DNA from: Panax quinquefolius
Taxonomy: Eukaryota > Streptophyta > Magnoliopsida > Apiales > Araliaceae
Direction of reading: 5' to 3'
DNA: 64,000 nt
Assembly: GCA_020205615.1 (NCBI GenBank)
Contig: CM035170.1
Coordinates: forward strand, 115,614,213 to 115,678,212
Numbering within the stretch: the first letter of the stretch is position 1; the number at the start of each line of letters is the position of its first letter. Shown piece by piece: positions 36,891 through 48,600 of this stretch. The notes below the pieces were generated by a model that was not told the origin of the DNA, made no database searches, and saw only the letters and a program-made list of their open reading frames with translations. The position numbers and the translations under genes were made by a program.

Positions 36891-39800
36891 TCTTAATTAA
36901 TTAGTCAGATTTTTTTTCCTTTTTTTCTATCTATCCATTTGATGCAGATACATCATTTTAGCTCCTGAATAAAGCTGGTGGTCTATCTAGTTTTCTTTCT
37001 TTCTGGATTTTTTCTTGATTTTGTTATGGTCAAGTCTCCATCGTTTATTAAACCTTTTATTTTCTCCTCCTTTTATTTTCTGCAGTCAATAAAAAGTCAC
37101 ACATCATGAAGTGCAAAAATGTCCAGAAATAAATAAATAAATATTTTTTAAAAATAATTATTATGTATGTATTTATGTATGCTATTTTTTTCGTAAAATT
37201 CCAACGCTTGGGTGGTGTTCGAAATTTTGCCTCAAAACATGACTTCGATGATGATAAATGAACTGATGAGGACTACTCCTTCCCCTCCTCCCTTGGATTT
37301 CCTCCATCTTGAACTATACTTACCCTTTCATTACTTCAGAAACTATGTTTTTAAAAAATTAAAAGCTAGTGTCAGTTGAGCAGTGTCTGTTCTCAAAACA
37401 TTCTTAATTGGAAGACTTCCCAGATCGATGAAATTTGTTTGTTTAATTAGGGTTTGAATTTTGTAAACAATACTAAAGTCCTTTCTAAGCAAGTGGAGAT
37501 CTTAATTAGGGTTGTGATATAGATCTTAACTTGGCTAGGGTTTTGTTCAAATTAAGGTTATTGTAGTTAGGTAGGTTACCATAAACATGGAGTGATTATA
37601 TATATGGTATTATAATATACTCCTATATGTGGGTACTGGCGCAGGTGAGTGTTCCATGCAGCAGCTTGTATGAAATAGTGACCGTCCGATGCGGGCACTG
37701 CTCCAATCTCTGGTCTGTCAACATGGCAGCTGCTGCATTTCAGGCTCTCTCCTCCTGGCAAGAACATCATCATAATCAACAACAACAACATGATGCTCAG
37801 GTTTTCTTTCTTTCTTTAATTATATATTTAATTAATTATATATTCTCTCCCAAGAAATGAACAGAAAAAGGAAAAAAACAGCTAAATTTGTGGGCGATCT
37901 ATCATAATCATAATCATAATCATAATGAATAGGCTTGTGAAATCTAGGGTGGGTTATACTATCTATATATATCTGTCCGGGTCTTACTTCTTTTGAGGGA
38001 GCCAGGGAGGGAATCTACATCTATGTAAATACACAGATCCAGTCCATCTCTTTCTTAAATACATCTCTCTGCACATATGATAGACCCCCCAGGCTAACAG
38101 CCGCCATAACTGAAACCCTATATATATTTTTGCTTTTTATTTTATTTATTGAATTTGTGGCCATTGTTAATGGTCTTTCCTGACCCCTGTCAAATCTAGC
38201 TAGCTAGGTAGCTTCTAGGGTTTCTTTCTTTTAAATATATAATATATATAATAATAATTCAAAGTTTTGTGTCGCTGGATTCTGATGGTTTGATTTGATT
38301 GACAAGCTCTTACATTTTCATGATTTCTTTTCATCAGGTTTTGTCTTCAACTGTGGAAGCATTCTTAAAAACTGCTTCTTCTTCCCTTTTTTTTTCCTTC
38401 TCAAAGTAAAAAAAAATTAAATTTAGGTCTGATCCCTCAAAAGTCAGATCTGGTTTTAGTTTTCTAACTAACTAATTCAGTCACTTCAACATTAAATTTT
38501 CCATTCTTCTACATCTATTTTAACATTATACTATCATCTATCTATATATAATTAATCTTGATCTCTCTTTCCAAGCATAGTAATTACTAATTAATACTAA
38601 TACTGTTACATTCATTTTTTCCACCAAACTCAGATAATTATATAATAACTAGGATATTTTAACTTTTCATTTGCAGGCTCCTACAAGTTCTGCAGAATAC
38701 AGGATTGATTTGGGCTCCTCCTCGGCTAGATGCAATAGCAGGACGGGGATCCGACAGCAGACTATCAATCCCTCTGAACAAAGGATTGTGAATCGACGTA
38801 TGTGAGATCCATCCGTCCATTTATAATTAATTATAATTAATTAATTAGATTGGATTTTTGTATATATATATATCGCTAACCCTACATTAATTGTAGCACA
38901 CCATATATAATATGCATTCAAGGCCTGTACTATATCACATTACACACTGCATTACGTGCGTAATATGTAGCTAGGGTGTACAACTATAATTAAATATATA
39001 TAGTGTGTGTTGTATAAACCATCAAAGATTTCTCGCATAAATAATTAACCAATATTATACCCTCAGTTCCATAATAAATTGTCTTATTTGTCATTTTTTT
39101 AACAAAAGAGCTATGTTTTTATTAAAGAAAAAATATATGTACACACAGCTACGGCGACGGATGAATCGTGACCATAACTATTATTTCTGACTGACGAGTG
39201 AGCCAATTCGTATTCTATATTAAAAAAAATCTATCGCCGTATCCCAACTATATAATACCGGAATACCCCTTTTATTAATATATAATAATATACATCTTTA
39301 ATATTTGCAAATTTTGCATTTACAAGACTATCGTGTTTATTTATTTAATTTTTTCTTTTTCCAGCTCCCGAGAAGAGGCAGCGAGTGCCTTCTGCATATA
39401 ACCAGTTCATAAAGTATGAAACAAACTGCACAATTTACTTTTTCTATTTGTTTCTTATGCATGATTTGTTAATTTATAACCCCCATCCCCCCCGCACCCC
39501 CCAAAAAAAAAAAAAAAAAAAAAAAACTTGTAGAGAGGAGATTCAGAGGATCAAGGCCAACAATCCAGATATCAGCCACAGGGAAGCATTCAGTACCGCT
39601 GCCAAAAATGTAAGTGACATTTATACAAACATACACTCTTTTTTTGGGGAACAGTGACCAAGTAACATTGTATGTTGGTTATGACTTGGTGAACTTTGTT
39701 TTGTTTGATGTATGTAGTGGGCACATTTCCCTCATATTCATTTTGGACTCATGTTGGAGAGCAATAACAACCAACCCAAACTTGATGAGGTATATATAGA

Positions 39801-40362
39801 GGACTACATCCTTTTCTTTCAATATATATATATATATATAAAATCTTGATCATGTCTTTTTGTATGTATATAGTGCATAACTTCTCATTTCGAGAAAGTG
39901 CATTCCATTTCCATATCACTTAATTCATATTGTACAGTGCATCATTACCCATTGTGAGAAAGTTATCATTTGATTCAAAGAAAGGAGATTCCTAAAGTTC
40001 CTAAAGTGTTGATATATAGCTATATGAATGTACCATCTTTTTTCATCAAACTTTTGCAGCAAAAATGGGACTAGTATGCATTTGTTTTGATTTGATTGTC
40101 TCTCTCTCTCTCTCTATGAAGCATTCTTTCAGAGATTTATGAGGTTAATTAATAATTAAGTTGGAAGTTTGAAACTCAATCCCACTCTTATATATATGCT
40201 TCTTATACATGAAATTGTAAAGTAGGTACGTACTGATAGTTACGCACCCTGTGAATGCATCGATTGATGATACAGCATAACCTTACAATGCATGTTTACG
40301 TGTTCAACGTCTATCACTCTAGGGTGTTTATATAATGAACTCGACTTGATCATTTGGTTAAT

Positions 40363-40415
<53 letters not shown>

Positions 40416-40537
40416 GTGTTTTTATGTGTTTGAGCTTACATGTGTTATATCCATCCCATCTGGTTGAATCTGATTTTTATGTGCAGAACAGTACTGGGAA
40501 GCTTCGAATGCCAAGGCCTGCACTACTGAACAAATGA
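36674..40537 (+). CDS. YAB5: YABBY family transcription factor, YAB5-type (7 exons, 202 aa)
   Basis: Seven exons join without frame error: 36674-36757, 37645-37800, 38677-38797, 39365-39413, 39534-39609, 39718-39789 and 40487-40537 (TGA); all introns are GT-AG. The C2C2 zinc finger spans exons 1-2 (CNFCN, about residues 16-24, and CGHC, about 44-47). A variable linker with His and Gln runs ends exon 2. The HMG-like YABBY domain ([45 protein letters not shown]) fills exons 4-6. The residues [28 protein letters not shown] and HFGLMLE match the Arabidopsis YAB5 clade, as opposed to FIL/YAB3, YAB2, CRC or INO. YABBY proteins are nuclear DNA-binding regulators of abaxial identity and blade growth in leaves. 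The start was chosen as the first ATG in frame with the zinc finger. Exon 7 gives the tail [15 protein letters not shown]. Confidence 0.95.
36853..36888. repeat. (AT)n microsatellite in YAB5 intron 1
   Basis: AT run of about 36 bases within the 887-bp first intron (36758-37644), which also has CTAT tetranucleotide runs just before it. Confidence 0.9.
39479..39526. repeat. C-rich tract and 24-base A run before YAB5 exon 5
   Basis: Clusters of C (39479-39502) are followed by 24 consecutive A (39503-39526), then cttgtag, the acceptor of intron 4 (39414-39533). The usual U-rich stretch before the acceptor is absent, although the exon join keeps the conserved reading frame. Confidence 0.9.
40366..40413. 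repeat. (TA)n microsatellite in YAB5 intron 6
   Basis: TA run of about 48 bases in the 697-bp last intron (39790-40486). A shorter TA run is at 39822-39840 and a CT run at 40099-40116. Confidence 0.9.
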
Positions 40538-40740
40538 AAATGATTTATCTCCCTGAGTAAAAAATTGAGTGACTTTTAATTTCTATGCTTCTAAAGAGCT
40601 CAAGATCGAAAACCTAGACCTTTTGTGTGTTCAAATTAATTATATGCTTTCTTCATTGTATTCTGCGAGCTTTTTGGAATATTATTTACTCATTATTATA
40701 TGTTGTCTAGTAAGCAGTACGTAAGCTACCTACTCTCCCC
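40538..40740 (+). other. Probable 3' UTR of the YAB5-like gene
   Basis: Follows the TGA directly. AT- and T-rich, without a clear AATAAA, as is common in plants. The real cleavage site cannot be fixed. Confidence 0.4.
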
Positions 40741-41208
40741 TATTAGAAAAATAAAAATTTGTACTTGACGTAATTTTGTGACAATTTTTAAAAACGTACC
40801 ATCATAAAAAATAGTAATTTGTGATTAATTTTTAAGTAATCACAAAATAATATATAGTATATATGATGAATTGTTAATTTTGTCATCAATGTACCAAATT
40901 TTTCACGTAAAATAAATTTTCTTTTTTATGATCTATTAAGTCATCACTTATGAATATACTTTTTATGTGATTGTATTTAAGCTATCACCAATATTTAATG
41001 ATAGAAATAATCAAAATAATATTTTATGACGATTATGACAATTGACAATCATTAAAAAAGATAGAAATTTTGTGTAAAATTTTCAAGTCATTACAAAACA
41101 ATAAAATATATGATGACTCTCGATGATAACTAATTTTACCAATATTATAGTAATTGTGATTGTCATTACAATCACTTTTATATTTTGTTTTAAAATTATA
41201 ATCATAAT

Positions 41209-41300
41209 ATGAGTTTTGGTGAAGTGGTAATACTCGTTATTTAGTTTCCAAATGGAGGGGAGGGTTTGAATTCCTACAAGTATCATTTTGATACGATTAA
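41209..41300 (+). mobile_element. SINE-like tRNA-derived segment
   Basis: TGGTGAAGTGG at 41217-41227 resembles an RNA polymerase III A box, and GGTTTGAATTCC at 41263-41274 a B box, 35 bases apart. It does not fold as a complete tRNA (no good acceptor stem seen). A tRNA-headed SINE is the likely explanation. The 3' end is not defined. Confidence 0.4.
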
Positions 41301-41511
41301 TATAGTGAAATAATTGTCAGCAACTAAAGTCATATTTTTGTGTGTGATGGTTTTGACAATTACAATAGATTACTTGTTAATGTGATTGTATTAAGCATCA
41401 CAAAAGCACAAGCGTTTGCGTAATTGTCAAAACTATCACAAAAGACTTTCATAATTGGGGTGTACAAAATGACTTCCGTAACAACTAAAGTAATCACAAA
41501 AAAAAATATTA

Positions 41512-41771
41512 CTCCCTATGTCCCAAATTAATTGCTTAGTTTTGACTTTTTAAAGTTAAATTGACCATTTTTAAAACTAATTTTTTTTTACTATTTTTGC
41601 TAAAATATAGGTGAAGAGGTTATAACCAAAAGAAAGTATATACAATTTATTACTAACCCCAATTTTTATAATTTTAGAAATATATTTATATATGTTTAAT
41701 TATTAATTCTAAAAACAGTCAATTTGACTTTAAAAAGTCAAAATTGAACAATTAATTTGAGATGGAGGGAG
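41512..41771. mobile_element. Mariner-like (Stowaway-type) MITE, 260 bp
   Basis: Terminal inverted repeats of about 54 bp: ctccctatgtcccaaattaa and ttgactttttaaagttaaat on the left, answered in reverse by gactttaaaaagtcaaaatt and ttaatttgagatggagggag on the right. TA flanks both ends (41510-41511, 41772-41773). Nearly palindromic arms with a short centre. Confidence 0.88.
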
Positions 41772-41836
41772 TATAATTTTTAAAATTTATTTGATACTAA
41801 ATTTGAGCCATCATAGGCCATTTTTTTTGTAGCCTG

Positions 41837-41908
41837 TTTATCAATATATACATCTCTCTGCTTCTGAATTAATGCAAATGCAAAAATATGTGATGATTTT
41901 TGTGGTAC

Positions 41909-41957
<49 letters not shown>

Positions 41958-42904
41958 GCTAGGTGATTTCTTGTTGATTAAAAATAATATATACTATTAT
42001 CACATAAAAATATTACATAATACTTATATACACATATATAGATATTACGAGTTCCACGTGTCAAGTGGTACTCATTTTAAATGAGGCAAGGCTTTTTGTC
42101 ATCTTCCTCTTATATCTTTTCAGTGGTACTATACTGTTGAAAACGGAATTTGAATGAGAAAATTGATTCGGGTCGGGTCGTGGTCGTAACGGACGGGCTC
42201 GTAATATATATTTTTAGACAAAATTTGTTTAATAAATATCATCACAATACTACGTCGTTTTGACGACGGTTACACGCCAACAGAAATAACGGTCACGAAT
42301 TTTTTCTATAAATAAACGGTGTGAGAAGCATTTAAGAAATAAGTTTTTTTCCCGTCCCGTTTCTGTGCTAGAGATTTCCGTTCCGTTCTGTTCTGTAAAA
42401 CAGAGTTCCATTCCACAATTCTGCAATTCCCGTTCCTTCCTTGTAAAATCCCGTTCCTTCCCCGTTCTGCAATTCCCGTTCCCGTTCTATTTCTGCGAAA
42501 GTCGGTTCTGCAGAATCTCGTTCCCTGCAAATTAATCCTTAGCATCTGTGGGAGAATAAATTTGCTTTAAGGAGACTTTGTGAATTCAAAGGACTCGGAT
42601 TTATTTATTAATATTTTTTGTGTTATATTTATATAAAATCATGTTCTGTTTTTATCATAAATAAATATATATTAAATAATACTATATATTACAGATAACA
42701 ATCTTAAAGCAAATTTACAATTCTGTAATTGTAGTATTATTCTATCTGTTTATTTATGTAAACTAGAAAAACGTTTTAAAAAAACAAATTTTCTAGTATT
42801 ATATATTTTGGAAAAGTTCCTCTGCAGTTTGATGTCAAACTCTTGTAATTTCCGTTGTAAATTAATGTTGTACAAAATTTAATAATAACGAATTTTGTTA
42901 GTAA
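41837..42904. other. AT-rich DNA with a CT/CG-rich low-complexity block
   Basis: No gene. It contains a TA run (41911-41954) and a block of ttccgttccgttctg-type repeats (42340-42510). From about 42546 (tgtgggagaataaatttgc) the sequence may be the start of a copia-like LTR that continues beyond the Tat insertion at 57654, but no second LTR is available for comparison. Confidence 0.4.
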
Positions 42905-42909
42905 AATTC

Positions 42910-43566
42910 TGTGGGCAAGGAAATCGTGCCTTGCTAGGGTTAGGGTTTCGTGTTGGCCGAGGAGGAGAGAAATCCACGAAGAATACGGAATTGATTGATT
43001 GATTGTAGAGGGGAGAACGACAAGTGGGCGATTACTCCAACGACGCGTGACAGAACCCCTAGAATTCGGAAACTGTGTTAGGGTTATTGGGATTCCAAGA
43101 GCCTTCTTCAGTTCTTCGAGTTGAGAGAGTGTTCGAATCTTGTTAGTGCTTTTAGGTGGAATCTCCAAGCCTTAAGCTACCAAAAGAGTCCCTTTCCTTC
43201 CTAGAATGGAAGGGGTATTTATAGAGTTCCCTGGACTTAAGTTATCACATGCTAGGCACATGTTCTCAATGAAATTCCAGAAATACCCTTCAGTCATTAA
43301 AGTAATGCCCATATTGCCCTGTCCTTCTAGCCACCAATCCAATCCCTCAATCAATTCCCAATAATGAGCCGCCTCCACGAGTCTTCCGCCTCGGGACACG
43401 TGGAAGCTTCTCCCGGTCTGGCATATTTATTTCTGACTTTTCCATCTTCATTCCATTAGGTTATGCGAACCCTAAATTGCACATTTAATGAGGTCATGGA
43501 ACCCTAATTATGCATTTAATTTAATTAGGTCATGTGAACCCTAATTTTGCACATACATGGGCCACA
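42910..43566 (-). repeat. Tat1 3' LTR
   Basis: 657 bp, nearly identical to 57002-57648: shared ggtttcgtgttgg, gagagaaatccacgaagaat, gcgattactccaacgacgcg and a reversed TATA-like tatttatag (43215-43223). Confidence 0.92.
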
Positions 43567-44411
43567 TTTGCCCCTGCATGGCGAGTCGATTTCCAAATAG
43601 ACGATCGTGCAAGAATACTTCAAACTTTTGAGTAAATTTTGCATGACTTCACTTTACGGGTCTTGAAGACCATGGTCCTAGTAAATGGAACTCCTAGGGA
43701 GCCAAACCCTTGGATTTGTTTCTTTATTTTTCCTGAAAATTGAAAACAAGAAAAATAATCAAATAACATTTAAATAAAAAGAAATCTTTATTTTGGGTGG
43801 TACACAAAATCTTTCTTTTTCATCAAACCAAATAAAATCATAATTTTATTTTGGAAATAAAATAAAATCATAATTTTATTTTGGAAATAAAATAAAATCT
43901 TAATTTTAGTTTGGAAATCAAATCTCTCTTTATTTTGGAAACAAAATAAAATCTTTCTTTATTTTGGAAGTAAAATAAAATCTAAATTTATTTTGGAAAT
44001 AAAATAAAATATATCTTTATTTGATATATATATATATATATATATAAGCTATTTTTCGAAAAATACCCTTTATTGGGAATAAAATCAACTTAAATTTTAT
44101 TATTTTCGAAAATAAGCTATTCTCTCCTATAGGTTTTTTGCTTATCTTTATTTTGGAGAAGTAAGAAGTCCATATTCGTAATCCATTGTCGCATGCCTTC
44201 TGATTGAGTAGGTGCTACTTGCGTGCATATTTCTTAGGATTGTCTCATAATCGCTAGGAGCCAACGAACACACGTGTGTTCCTCACCATTGCAGCCACAT
44301 TAGCAAGTCTCACCATCAAGGACATCCTTGCGGTATCCAACACCAGGTAATTGTAAACCATTAGGGGTGCAACCTTTATTGGAGTCTTCATTTAGCCAAT
44401 TTCTCATAATT

Positions 44412-44501
<90 letters not shown>

Positions 44502-44640
44502 CTTCAGGGAATTGTAGACTTTCTTCAATTTTTTGAGTCCCATCACCATATCTTGGCCTTTTCCCTCGAAATTCCTCAGAAAAGGCTATAATTTTCGCGA
44601 TGAAGGAGCATTCGTCCCCAGCAAGTGGATTAAGAGAAAG
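43567..44640 (-). repeat. Tat1 3' untranslated region: ~31-bp AT-rich array and microsatellites
   Basis: No gene. A tandem array of units like attttggaaataaaataaaa (about 43840-44025) is followed by TA runs (44026-44045) and a CT run passing into a TA run (44418-44498). Confidence 0.75.
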
Positions 44641-44659
44641 AATGGGACCTTAAAGGTAT

Positions 44660-45110
44660 GCATGGGAACAAACCCTAGGTGGTGGCCGAACCCCATAGTA
44701 AGCCCTAGAACCTTTTTTTTTTTTTTGAAGGAGACAGCCTGCCTTAGGTGGTGGTTGAACCCTATAGGAGCCGAACCCTATAGGGCGCCAAACCCTAGGG
44801 GGGGCCAAACCTTATCATTTTTTTTGAAGGAGAGATTCCGCCCCTAGGTGGTGGCCGAAGCCTATAGGAGCCGAACCCTATAGGGCGTCGAACCCTAGGG
44901 GGGTCGAACCTTATCAATTTTTTATTTTTTTTGAAGGAGAGATCCCGCCCTAGGTGGTGGCTGAACCCTATAGGAGCCGAACCCTAGAGGGGCCGAACCT
45001 TATCAATTTTTTTTTCCGAAGGAGGCAGTGGCATACTAGGTGGTGGTAGAACAAGTATAGAGCCGAACCCTATAGGCGCCAACCCTGTGGGGGTGAACCT
45101 TATTAATTTT
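44660..45110. repeat. GC-rich tandem repeat in the Tat1 3' region
   Basis: Five copies of an aggtggtgg-headed unit starting near 44677, 44746, 44846, 44952 and 45038. Each holds gaaccctataggagccgaac, ccctaggggg and a T run with gaaggag. Spacing varies from 68 to 106 bp. Related ccctagggggtcgaac pieces recur at 45270-45355. Such repeats are known in 3' regions of Tat elements. Confidence 0.8.
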
Positions 45111-45678
45111 TTTTTTCAAACTTTTTTTGTCTTAGAGCCCCAATACCTTGAGTACATCTTGGTTTTTTCCCGGATAATGAAGAAAGATTTAACATTTTTC
45201 TCGACGAAACGCGAAAGGAGAAAAAAAAAGCGATATGCTTGCATGCAACGAAACCACTCCAGATGACCAAACCCCTAGGGGGAGAACCCTCGGAGGTCGA
45301 ACTCTAGGGGGTCGAACCCTAGGGGGGCCGAACCCTAGGGGGCGAACTCTAGGCAGAAATTCATGTTTTGGGCGAAAAAAATGAAGTTCGGGACGACGAG
45401 CCTCTACTATTAGAAGCGTCATTTGGAGTTTTTGGACCTATAATATATCAAAACGACCGTATCGACGAGCCCTTCAAAAGTTATCGCTTTGCCATGACAT
45501 ATGCCGTTATAAGTCCAAAAAAGGCTCCGAAGGATGGATTTTGGCCATCCGAAGTTTTTTCGAAAATTTTTGAAAATTTTTTCTTACATAAATGTACTCC
45601 CTCAATCTTTCTAACATTGTTTCTTCTTATTTTTAGGTGTTTTGAAGCTTAACTCTCGGACGTTCGTTCCTTTTTGCC

Positions 45679-48600
45679 ATGGTGAGTAATTTATGCTCAT
45701 ATACTTTACTTGACATTCTTGATATTCTTTCTCTAGAATTGTTATAATGATCTTCTTCTTGTCTGTAGACCCTTTCTCCTGAATGCTCTGCCGAACTAAG
45801 GACTACCAAGGAGTCCCCATTCATCACTGATTGGGGAAGAGCTCCCTTCTTTGGTCCTTCTGACCTCTTTTGGGATAGAGTTAGAGACTATGACCGTACA
45901 ACTTTTCCTCCCCCAGAGAAAGAAGGCTTGTTTTTGTATGCCCCAGCTTCTGGAGGTTGGGATGACTTTTCTCATGCCGATGCATAGAGAAGCAAGAGTA
46001 CCCATTCAGTCCCCTTCGCTTCCTGTCAGATTCATCTGGTCGCATTCAAGGATGGCAGGATTGGACCAACGAGATCCTTGACAACGCTGAATATGTGAAA
46101 ATACTCAAGAATGCGAGTATCTTTCGCTGTGTTCAACTGTGTAGAGACCTACGGATTTACCAGGACCATAACGCACTTACTGTGTTGATCTCACGATGGT
46201 GTTCCTCTACTTGCACATTTGTCACTGCCTACTCTAGAGGATGTTTATGCCCTTTATCAGTAAGTTTTTTTCTTTTATTCCTTTCATTCATTCTCATTTT
46301 TTTTAAAATATATATATTTATTTTGAATCTCATCTTGTAGCCTTCCCATTGTTGCTTCGAACTCCTGCGACCCTTCTAACATGTCAACTAGAGATAACGA
46401 ATGTGTTGCCTACTTGATGGAAGCCTTCAGGATACGCTCCTTCTGGACTTCGAGAGCTCAAGTTGGCAAAAGAATTCTTGGTTATCCTGGGTGCGCTATT
46501 TCTTCCGTGATTACAAGACCAACCAGTGGAACAGCTCTGTTCACGAAAAGTCTGTTCTTTCCTTCCGTGAAGAAACTTGTCCCTTTCCTCTCGGTGGCTT
46601 ATCCGGTTATGTGGTTGTCCGCTTCATCTTCCCTGGGTTCCCATGTAGAGGCGGTCCTTACGCAGTATGTTCGGATTTGGCGGCGTTGTTATCCCGAGGC
46701 TCGGAGATTCCCTCGCTTTCTCTTTCTAGGGACCTTATATAAATCGCTTTCTTATTTAAACCAACTTCGCCATGAAAGAATTTCGTTGGGAGGTAATCAC
46801 TTTCATATTTTATATTTAATTGTCTTTCAAACCGCGCTTCTTTTCCTTTAACCTTTTCTATAATATATATTTTTATTTACTCGGTATGATGTCGATTGCT
46901 TCATTCCATGCTCCTTCCTTCAGATCTTTCTTTTCGAAGCGCTTTTTCGCTATTCCGATCTAGAGCATCTTTCACGAAGAAGAAGAAGTCTCATTTCTCT
47001 CCCACCACGCAAAATCATTCCTCGATGCTACGTTGGATTGATCACCGCCTAGTCCCGATAAGATCGGATTTACGACATTTCCTTGATGATTATTCATGCT
47101 TCACTGCTCGTCCCTATACCATTGTTTCAGGGGGTTGCGGTCATCTACCTCACTTCTACAAGCACAAATTTCGTACCTTCTCCAACCTCAACAGAAATAG
47201 CTTGAGTGGTTCAAGACCGTCTTAGTTCGCTTTTTCCTTGGCCTACTGAGCTTCCCTATTTCCTTGAAAATAATAGTTTTGCATCTGTCTTGTATTCTCC
47301 TAACAGGGTCATAAGACAATTCGAATATGACCAGGAACGCCTTTTCGGTCACTCCTGCCGGGGGAATTATGAGGATGCTCTTCTCAATTTCGTCTCTACC
47401 TCCCCTCTTTTTACATGGGCATTTCGAGGCTATCAAGTGATCCCTATAGATCCCTTCCTTTTGTCATACCGCAGATGACTCTCGAATGCAGGCGATATAC
47501 TCTTGGAGAAGCGTAATTCTTGGCAAGTCAATCTTAAAAGATGGGAGAGATGATACCTTGATTTGTTCATTGCCGCCTCTATTCCACAACGTCTTCAATG
47601 GGGCTTACCGCTATACTCTCCCAAGCCCAATGTTAGCAAAGACTTTGGCTACCCAAGAGCCGGTTGGTCGAAGCGTGACATTTTGATGCCTAAGTCGTCT
47701 CTCCCCAAGCGAGATCATTCCATCACGTGTTCCCACTACTTACTTCAGAGTCTTCCACCACGGACTCCGTTTTGGTGTCTCTCTAGCTCCTCCCCAGGGG
47801 TCCTCTGATGCCGAGGAGATGAGAGTTACTCGTTCTAAAACGAGAGCAGCTACTACTACTGATTCTGAGATAGCTCCTCCTATTGCTTCTGTCGTGGTTC
47901 CAATCAGTCGTCCTCCTATCAGGCTTATCATAAAGCCATTAGCAAAACGCCCCCTTGATAATGTTGACCCTAGTATCCCGACAGCCGAGGATTCGATCAA
48001 GAAGCGTCGTAGAAATTTGGTAATTTGTCGTACTATTCTCATTTTTCTTTCATCCCTTGTATTACTGCTTTCACATATCATTGAGTAATTATTTCCTTTA
48101 TTTTTTTATTTTAGGTTACCATGGTCGATGAAGAAGATGATGATGATGTTCCTCTTGGGTTAATGTATAGTATTACAAATGAGGCTTCATGCATGGCTTC
48201 CACTAGTCGTGAGCCCGTCCAACCTATCTTTGTTGATATTGAGTCCTCTACTCCTCGCGACGATTGTGTTAGTCTGGATGCTAAGGATACTTTGTCTGAT
48301 GTGAGCTCGAGTCTTGCTGTGGGTGATACAGCAATTTCTTCAAACCTTCCTATGCCTGCTCCTCATGATGAGTCTGAAGATGTTGATGAGTCTGAAGATG
48401 TTGCATGAGAACGCATCCTAACCCTTTGCTTGAAGCATCGCTGTATATAACAAATCCATCCGTATCAGATGGTATTTCCAGAACAAGTACCGAAATGAGT
48501 CTCCTCTTGAGCTCTTGGAAACTCTTTTCGCATTTCTCGCTCCATACAAATTTTGTATCTTTCCGTGTCAACTGAGTTAACAAAACTGTTGGTGATGTTC

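Larger units (their letters stand above)
40741..41836. mobile_element. CACTA-like non-autonomous remnant
   Basis: Repeated short motifs such as gtgattgta, atcacaaaa and tgtcaaaactatcacaaa occur in both orientations, as in the subterminal regions of CACTA transposons. The right end, gccatcataggccatttttt then ttgtag, reads in reverse as ctacaaaaaaaatggcc, close to common CACTA termini. The left end is not clear and no transposase is present. It hosts a MITE (41512-41771) and a SINE-like segment. Confidence 0.4.

Noticed and set aside
36853..36904. Frames with Tyr-Ile repeats near the YABBY gene, also at 35470 and 40370
   Set aside because: Translations of TA microsatellites in introns or intergenic DNA.
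41209..41300. A functional tRNA gene
   Set aside because: A- and B-box-like motifs are present, but no cloverleaf or acceptor stem could be formed.
42306..42545. Arg/Asn-rich reverse frame
   Set aside because: Comes from a low-complexity ttccgttccg block; no recognisable protein.
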